Shown: in pieces, positions 55,395 through 64,000 of the stretch
How the letters are laid out: the number at the start of each line of letters is the position of its first letter
How positions within the stretch are numbered: position 1 is the first letter of the stretch
Assembly (NCBI GenBank): GCA_963930775.1
Contig: OZ005691.1
Span: 4,394,500 to 4,458,499, forward strand
Length of the DNA: 64,000 bases
Origin: Cliona cf. orientalis
Lineage: Eukaryota > Porifera > Demospongiae > Clionaida > Clionaidae
Direction: 5' to 3'
Translations under genes and position numbers: made by a program
Notes under the pieces: generated by a model
The model's database searches: none
Seen by the model: only the letters and a program-made list of their open reading frames with translations
Told to the model about the DNA's origin: nothing

Positions 55395-56958
55395 ATGGCG
55401 TCGAATGCTGCGAGGTGGTCGAGACTGTTCGGTAGTGTTAAGGGAGCCGTGATCGGAATGATACACGTACAGGCACTCCCAGGTAAGGCTTTTGAAAGTC
55501 AGGAAAGTACACACTGCATGGACACAAAATCGTGCTTGTACAGTAGTGATGCATGCATGTACATGTACACGTGGCGGGCGATTTGGTAAAGGGTCAGCAG
55601 TAAACCTGGGATGATAATATCTTATGGCGGATAATTTTCGTGGGGTGCTAATTTTCGTTATTTTCGTCGTTGACTTGGCAGTCACGAAATTTTCCCACCC
55701 ACGAAAAGTAATGCCTATGGTGATATGGTACCATGCGAGTCCATAATGATGGGCGTGGCCGCAAACATCGTACGCGTGGCAGCATGGCCAACACTTTCCA
55801 GTGTTAGCAAGCAACAGTAGCCATTATCATCCAGCTGATAGCGTCTTCGACACTAATATTCTTCTATCTCATGCCTTTTGTCCAAGTATCTGCTGCATGT
55901 ATACAGGTATCGCTTAGTAACAAAGAAGATCGCGAGCGCCTGTATCGATTATATCATCGCTTATGCAGTAGTGCCACGCCCCTAGACTGGTTGCTGTCAC
56001 GAAATTTAAAACCACGAAAAATAATTTTGAGGGCCTTTTTGGACTTTCCACAAAAATTAGACCCCACGAAAATTACCCGCCATACGGTAATATTATCATC
56101 GGCCTGTACACTTCTTCCCTCCATGAATCTCCATCCCTCGGGTGGCCGTTTTAATTTTCAAGTTTTGGAATTTTAATCAAGCCGAGTTAGTCGTAGAACT
56201 GTTACCTGGCTGGAAGTAGTAAGGGTGCTTCTATAGATCAATTTTTTCCTTACAATGTCATCATAATAATGTAGTTGTTAGCAATATAGGTAATCTTGGT
56301 AATGTGGGTAATAATGGTAATAAGTAGAAGGAATAACTTTGAATTAGGGCTAAGATCGTCTGCCAAGAGAGTTGCAGTATTCCGTTTCTTCTATCCTGCT
56401 TGTGAAATTTCAGTTTTTACTGCAACTACTATGCAGCCAAGCATGCCAATTTAGCTGCTATACCTGCTGCTCACCCAGATGCTTTGAAAATTCATGAGCT
56501 AGTATCATATGGTACACTTGAATTACTTATGGGCTCCCCAAGTGTGTTAAAATGAGTCACTGAAACAGCTAGCATTAAAAATGGCAAACCAATTGTTAAT
56601 ATATACAACACCAAATCTTTTGCAATTATTATGAGTGCTTACAGTAAATAGTGCACACAGTAAAATTTTGGCCATTCTTTTCTTTAATTTACACCAATTA
56701 AAAATCTCTCCATGCATAATAATCATGTAGGTACTCCGAGGTGTCACCTGGCAGTGGATGACATCATCAACAGGGCATGCCTTGAAGCGGAGATCTACCG
56801 TGAGTGTGGTGTCCACGGGATCATCGTGGAGAACATGCACGACACCCCTTACCTCAACGGAGGCCTGGGTGCAGAGGTCACGGCCTGCATGACCCGCGTG
56901 ACGAGTGAGGTGAGACGGCTGGTGCCTCAGCTGGCTCTAGGGGTGCAGGTACTGTCAG
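55395..56958 (+). CDS. BtpA-family protein, 5' part (copy B)
   Basis: Exons 55395-55482 and 56731-56958 match copy A almost exactly. There is a Gly-to-Ser change at residue 14 (LFGSVKG) and an Arg-to-Gln change in LVPQLALG. The splice sites and phase are conserved and there is no stop. As in copy A, nothing resembling the C-terminal half of the barrel follows exon 2. The intron contains a micro-inverted 29-base segment at 55567-55595 and a MITE-like insert (about 55618-56092). The preserved reading frame may reflect recent duplication rather than function. Confidence 0.6.
55618..56095. mobile_element. GCGGATAATTTTCG MITE in BtpA copy B intron
   Basis: The left end reads CTTATGGCGGATAATTTTCG and the right end CGAAAATTACCCGCCATACGG, an inverted pair. 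The interior repeats CACGAAA and TTTCGTG words. Copies A and C lack it at this place. Confidence 0.7.
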
Positions 56959-57097
56959 GTGAGCTCTCAGCAGAGAGTAGATACAGGTACACAATAATAA
57001 ATTATTGTTCCCACTGCCCGTGCACGAATGATCATGCAGTTGAACCACCTGTGCCACCAAAAATTAATTAATGTAACAACTCTGCTTAGGATGATTA

Positions 57098-57303
57098 CCG
57101 TAAAATTCGGCATGCAAATAATGATAATATTGCTTGAGCTTCGCCGAAATTCTAGAGGTTAATATCATCCATGTGCGCATTCTATTCCCATTTATAGCAT
57201 ATTATATGTGTGACGACCTTTGCCGAAAATTAGAGACTATTTTCAATCCTTCAATAAAGGGTGCCGAATAATTAGAATGGACGAATTTTTAGAAGAAGTA
57301 CGG
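57098..57303. mobile_element. 206-bp CCGTAAAATTC MITE with TA target duplication
   Basis: It starts CCGTAAAATTCGGC and ends AGAAGAAGTACGG. TA flanks it (57096-57097 and 57304-57305). Block A at about 52333-52348 reads GGATGATTAATAAATCT with a single TA where the element sits in block B, a clean empty site. Confidence 0.85.
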
Positions 57304-57589
57304 TAATAAATCTAGAGAGCTCATTTTGTTTTGCGATCAACATCAACACATGGAACACAAATGTTGGACGTAAAGTGTACCCCGGCCACTAAGTCCACCT
57401 GGCAATGTGAAATGATAATGTTCCATACACAAAAGCTGCAACACTGAAATTTATCAATTAAGTGATGTAAGAGGCTAAAAAAGATCAAATTAAAAAAAAG
57501 ACTTGCTATAATGCACATTATTATAGGTATACTACATACATCTTCTATTAAATAACAAAAAAGTTGAAGAAACCTATCTTGTCCACCAT

Positions 57590-58522
57590 TTAAGAGCTTG
57601 AGAGGTTGCCAACCTCATAATACATACCATAGCTGGCATTTGCTTCGCGCATTCTCACAACCTGGCCTTTGCTATTCAGAGCGACAGCTGGATACGAACC
57701 AGTGTCATACTCGAGAGGCTTGCCTTGCTCACCCCAGTCGATCCTTTTTTTGTCTACATTGACGACTCCATAGACCACATAAAGCTTTCTGAATCGATCA
57801 GACATGTGCACAGAGATAATGTGGTTCTGCTTGTTGATTGCAACGACTGGACCACAGCCCCACATGTCCTCCGATAGAGCCAGATCGAAATCCTTCCACG
57901 TGATGCTGTGATTCTTCTCCAGCTTTCCGACGTGGAATACAATTATGCCAGAAGCTTTAGCAGCCACCACCACCAGTCCTTTCTCATTCATGCTTATGGA
58001 AGGCTCCTTTGTTGGAATATCAAAGAGCTCACCAGCTCCTGAACCATGCCATGTGATTTCTGTTGCATCCTTTTTGACTTCTCCAACACGATAAACAGTT
58101 TTTTCACCTTGTTCATACGCCACAATGACTGTGCCATCATTTAAGAGTGCAACAGCTGGATTAGAGCCTCTGCTTCCTAGATCATGGCCCTTTTCTGACC
58201 ATTTGATTTCCTTTGTTTGCTCATCAATTGTGCCAATGCTATACCAGAGAGTGTTCCACAGTTCTGATTTGTGCACTTCAATGACAACTTTGCTATCGTT
58301 GATTGCTACTTTGGGATAGTGACCTTCACTGATATACTGGGGTTGTTGTGCCCATTTGATGCTGTCTCTCTCGATCAAACCCACTATGGAGTACATTTTT
58401 GTTCCGTTGAACCATGCACTATTGAAGACCATCACAATCCATCCATCCTTATTGCAACTTAGCTGGGGGTAGCGTCCTGTGACTACATGATCCCTTCTCG
58501 TACAGATAGACAGTGACGCCAT
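57590..58522 (-). CDS. six-repeat protein, probable beta-propeller, family unknown (copy B)
   Basis: This paralogue of 52660-53604 has 310 residues from the ATG of MASLSICTRRD. It is shorter by four residues in the fourth repeat, where copy A has an extra MTNK-like insert. The repeats, Trp/Tyr spacing and absence of introns are the same. Many differences are conservative (RDNV to RDSI, GVIDEQ to GTIDEQ), which suggests selection on the protein. It is in the same position relative to BtpA copy B as copy A is to BtpA copy A, so the pair arose by block duplication. Function is unknown. An intronless gene in an intron-rich neighbourhood could reflect retroposition or transfer, but the sequence alone does not show it. 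Confidence 0.75.
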   Translation of the reverse strand: MASLSICTRRDHVVTGRYPQLSCNKDGWIVMVFNSAWFNGTKMYSIVGLIERDSIKWAQQPQYISEGHYPKVAINDSKVVIEVHKSELWNTLWYSIGTIDEQTKEIKWSEKGHDLGSRGSNPAVALLNDGTVIVAYEQGEKTVYRVGEVKKDATEITWHGSGAGELFDIPTKEPSISMNEKGLVVVAAKASGIIVFHVGKLEKNHSITWKDFDLALSEDMWGCGPVVAINKQNHIISVHMSDRFRKLYVVYGVVNVDKKRIDWGEQGKPLEYDTGSYPAVALNSKGQVVRMREANASYGMYYEVGNLSSS

Positions 58523-59560
58523 GTTGTAGAGCAACAATGTGAGAAATGGTTCAAGTAGGTAGCTCGACGATCGTATATTAACAACGTACCACACATTAAT
58601 TTTTCACTAAGTTAGGGGTGGATCTACGTATATATGATATTCATCATAATATATGTGACCAGCTCTGAGAAAAGGGACCATTTGGGATTTCATTTTCCAA
58701 TAACAGCTAAAATGTGCGTGGAGAATTTTCATTTTTCAGTTTTTTTTACTCTATCAGAAAGTATAAAATTTTGGCTTCATATTGGTATGCTATGTTTATG
58801 TTGTTGCAATACCGGTATTATGTAAACTTTCATTATGGGCGCAAATAATTGCTCGGACACATATAATTTAATACAAACAAGTATGTTTGATGTCACAATC
58901 ATGGGATAATGTGACTGAACACTACTAACAGCATGCTATTGTACAATCGAGTGCCTGTTAGTACAGCGCATGCGCAGATAAAGACCATACCCCTCACTAG
59001 CACTGCAGGCCAAAAGTAGCTGCTCGTGTAATGGCGACGTTCTCACTCCGCTCGAATGTCGAATCTTAGACTACCATCAGACCATGATAAAGAGCAGACA
59101 TCGCTTCTCGCTTCGCTCGAAGCTCGGTGGCCTGCCAAGCAGGCGCGCGGCGCTTGCGCCGCTCGCTCGAGCTCAAGCGCTCGAGAATGCATCTCTATGG
59201 CTCCTAGGCCCTGGCAACCTTGTTTGTGCACACGGCACAACAATTCTGACCAATCATGAGTCTTCTAAATTTGTAGGAGAGCGCATCTTTTATGCCCTCC
59301 AGGTTAGGACACGGACTATATAAGAAAATTGATCGTCTGAAAAATATTTTTCGTTGTATATATATAATTAATTTTACTTAAATATGCACAGTTCCAAAAA
59401 TCAAATATAATATTATACCTGCGTGTATAAAACTGGTCATACATGTAACTCCACTTGTGATCAACATTTTTTAATGAAATTTGCACCATTGGATTCAGTA
59501 CACACAGAGCTATCAATCCATGCTAAAAAATTTTCGGAGCAGGTCACATAATATACTCGT
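58523..59560. other. spacer between duplicated blocks B and C
   Basis: No gene is recognised. A GC-rich patch at 58960-59180 has GCGCATGCGC (an NRF1-like word) and a short ATG frame beginning MATFSLRSNVES. It stops after a dozen residues and has no donor, so I do not call it. Confidence 0.5.
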
Positions 59561-59608
59561 ACTTGACTATTATTATTATTATATTGTCCACCCCTTCCCC
59601 CTTTACAG

Positions 59609-61756
<2,148 letters not shown>

Positions 61757-62097
61757 GTTATTATCCACATTTTTTCTTATTCATCCGATACTTCATTGTA
61801 TTTTAAAATTGTGTTTGTGTTCTGTACTGTTCTTTAGCCTGTTCTTTCAATTTCACTATGTCTACATAAACTGTCAGTAAACATTAAAATTTTAATTATT
61901 GCCATACATCATCACAAACATAGCAGAATCAAGGTCATACGCTAAATAATTCCTTACGCGTCTTGTGATATTATTATTGTGCACAACTAGAGTTGTACAA
62001 GTAAATTTGGCGATCTTTACCATCTGCGATTGATATTATAGACTACGTAGTCATGGTAGTCTATAATATCTATGCTCTAAGACTTGCGTTGGCTGAA

Positions 62098-62181
62098 ATG
62101 GCGTCAAATGCTGCGAGGTGGTCGAGACTGTTCGGTAGTGTAAAAGGAGCCGTGATTGGAATGATACACGTACAGGCATGA
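62098..62181 (+). pseudogene. BtpA exon 1 remnant (copy C)
   Basis: It reads MASNAARWSRLFGSV and on to MIHVQA, then a stop. A deletion of about 70 bases relative to copies A and B removes the donor and the LPG codons. Exon 2 is absent before the block ends near 62688. A 39-base hairpin (62032-62070) has been inserted just upstream. Confidence 0.8.
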
Positions 62182-62699
62182 GTAGCAGATGCATGCATGT
62201 AGGTTTAATAGATGATCCTTTACCAAATCTCCCTCCACGTGTACATGTGGGATGATTACACTTCTTCCCTCCATGAATCTCCATCCCTGGGTTGGCCAGA
62301 TTTCAAGCTGTAACAGTTTTGGTTTTCAAAGTTTGGAATTTTAATCGAGCCAAGCTAGTCATAAAGCTGTTACCTGGCTGGAGGTAGTAAGGGTGCTTCT
62401 ATCAATTTTGTGTGTATTAAACTTTCCTTACATCATAATAATGTGGTTGTTGGCAATGTAGGGAATAATGGTAATCTTGGTAATGCGGGTAATAAAATTT
62501 GGGGAATAATAATAATAATTATTGTTGTAGTGCAATAACAATATCTCATGTACTAATAGAGCTGCATGAGTTTATAGACTTGCGATTTTGAATTAGGGCT
62601 AAGATCGTCTGCCAAGAGAGTTGCAGTATTTCGTTTCTTCCATCCTGCATGTGGATATTTTTGCTGCAACTATTATGCAAGCATGTCAAGAAGTCAAGT

Positions 62700-63700
62700 C
62701 AAGAATGAATAATTATCATAGAGTCGGTAGACTCTATAAGTAGGGATGGCCCGGACACTCCATATGCATAATACATTACAAATACCCAAATATCTCAAAA
62801 TAGGTAACTTTATAAAATTTCTAAGTGTCAAAATCAGAATCTCCAGCAAATTATCTATCTATTGAGACCAAGATCATTCATCAAAACAATTGTACATGCC
62901 AGAACCAGACGTTCAAAAAATAGGCCATTTGTCAATCTTTCTTCTTTCTTTCTTTTTCATTATCAGGGCTAACTCAATACTGCCTTGATCGCTCATCTTA
63001 GTTTGAGTGTAAATCCACTCCATTTTGTAGCGCGCAGGTCCATGATACGCTAGTTTTGCGTTATCTCTCTACAGCCACGAAATGGTGGGTATGTACGGCG
63101 CTTAACGAAAAGGGTGTGTCTGATGTACGCCATTTTGTCATAATAATGCGCATGCTCATAATGTGTTGCCATGGTGAAGTCATGTGACTGTAGTCAGCGG
63201 CGCGCGCCACCGCCGCTGCTAGCTAGCCAGCTCCAGCTAGCGCCGCGCCTCGATCAAAACTAGCTAGCTTAGCCTAGCCAGCCATAGCTAAGCGCCAGGC
63301 TCTCCCACGCAAGCTAGGGCAGTGCGAGCGCGAGCGCGATAAAGCGAACCTAGCTAGCTAGAGGCTAGCGCGTGCAGCGCTACTGAGTACTGCGCTGGGA
63401 TAGGCAGACTCGCGGCCTCAGTGACGTACGGGCGCGGCACGGCCCTCGGCAGTCGGAATAACAGCCAGCTTAGTAGTGACAAAGATAGTCGATAATAGCT
63501 ATACTATAACTAGTACTAGAGTCTCATCGCTACTAGGCCGCCTGGAATAGCTTTATCGGGTAGGCGAGTTAACGAGAGGCGTGGCTACGCGAACTTCGGC
63601 ACCTCCCATCTACACTTACTGTATATATAATATTATATAGTTGCACTCATGCAATAAAAAAGGAACAGAAACAAGTATAAAAACAATTGAATAAAATTGA
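62700..63700. other. intergenic DNA with a GC-rich island
   Basis: 63180-63440 is strongly GC-rich for this window, with GCGCGCGCC, repeated GCTAGC words and GCGAGCGCGAGCGCG. It could be a promoter for a gene outside the window or element DNA. No exon was identified. Confidence 0.4.
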
Positions 63701-63711
63701 AGGATGAAGTA

Positions 63712-64000
63712 GGGATGGCAATGCCCCAAAAAGTACACAAACAAGATTTTTAGGGATAAGAGATAATCACAACCACTATACATCCCTACGCTTGCTTCTT
63801 TGAGTAGCATGGGGATCATAAATGACCGACAGGGTGAATTTCTCCTACATATAAGTCAAGAACACTCCAAGTATAGCAAGCCTTGGATAAGTCGACATCA
63901 ATAGGCCTGTAGAAAAGCAAGCGTAGGGATGTATAGTGGTTGTGATTATCTCTTATCCCTAAAAATCTTGTTTGTGTACTTTTTGGGGCATTGCCATCCC
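63712..64000. repeat. fold-back with 86-base perfect arms, cut by the window end
   Basis: 63712-63797 and 63915-64000 are exact inverted copies of 86 bases (left arm starts GGGATGGCAATGCCCC), separated by 117 bases. The right arm continues beyond the window. A related word, AGTAGGGATGGC, also occurs at 62746. Confidence 0.85.

Noticed and set aside
59040-59323. GC-rich short frames starting near an NRF1-like word
   Set aside because: The ATG frame stops after about a dozen codons and there is no donor; overlapping frames in all phases suggest composition only.

Overview
The window looks like animal nuclear DNA, most probably from a demosponge. It is AT-rich, introns have GT..AG ends, and intergenic DNA is crowded with small inverted-repeat elements and with the palindromic word TACATGTA. 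Gene content includes a large NACHT-LRR receptor with a DEATH exon, a GPI-type alpha-carbonic anhydrase, mARC-like MOSC enzymes and a Rab GTPase. The phylum is inferred from gene style and was not tested by a search. One 200-base assembly gap lies at 26301-26500.

Layout. (1) 1.9-6.5 kb holds a head-to-head pair: a minus-strand borealin/Nbl1-like gene in at least six small exons and a plus-strand intronless carbonic anhydrase. (2) 9.1-11.7 kb is a decayed P-element/THAP9-type transposase. (3) 11.95-17.5 kb is a second copy of the borealin-carbonic anhydrase block. Both genes in it are broken, the carbonic anhydrase by a 23-bp inverted repeat that looks like a template-switch mutation. (4) 18.3-20.2 kb holds two minus-strand Cupin_5 (DUF985) copies, one intact and one split by a MITE. 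(5) 20.2-28.3 kb is mostly mobile and repeat DNA, including a 1.3-kb inverted-repeat element, two tandem TIR elements, and a minisatellite of TTAGGATCTAAG units next to the gap. (6) 28.3-32.55 kb is one five-exon NLR gene whose domain order is NACHT-LRR-Ser/Thr/Pro linker-DEATH, with DEATH at the C terminus. (7) 32.7-39.2 kb has three tandem minus-strand mARC-like genes, all with the same two-exon structure. (8) 40.4-62.7 kb is a Rab5/22-like gene (seven exons), followed by the 5' part of a BtpA-family gene and a convergent intronless gene encoding six repeats of about 50 residues, probably a beta-propeller. Parts of this block recur at 55.0-58.6 kb and 59.6-62.7 kb. (9) 62.7-64 kb is GC-rich DNA and then a fold-back structure cut by the window edge.

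The window is shaped by local duplication followed by decay and insertion. Comparing duplicate copies shows empty sites for several MITEs, a micro-inversion and hairpin-forming mutations. No bacterial-type operon, CRISPR array, rRNA or tRNA gene was seen.
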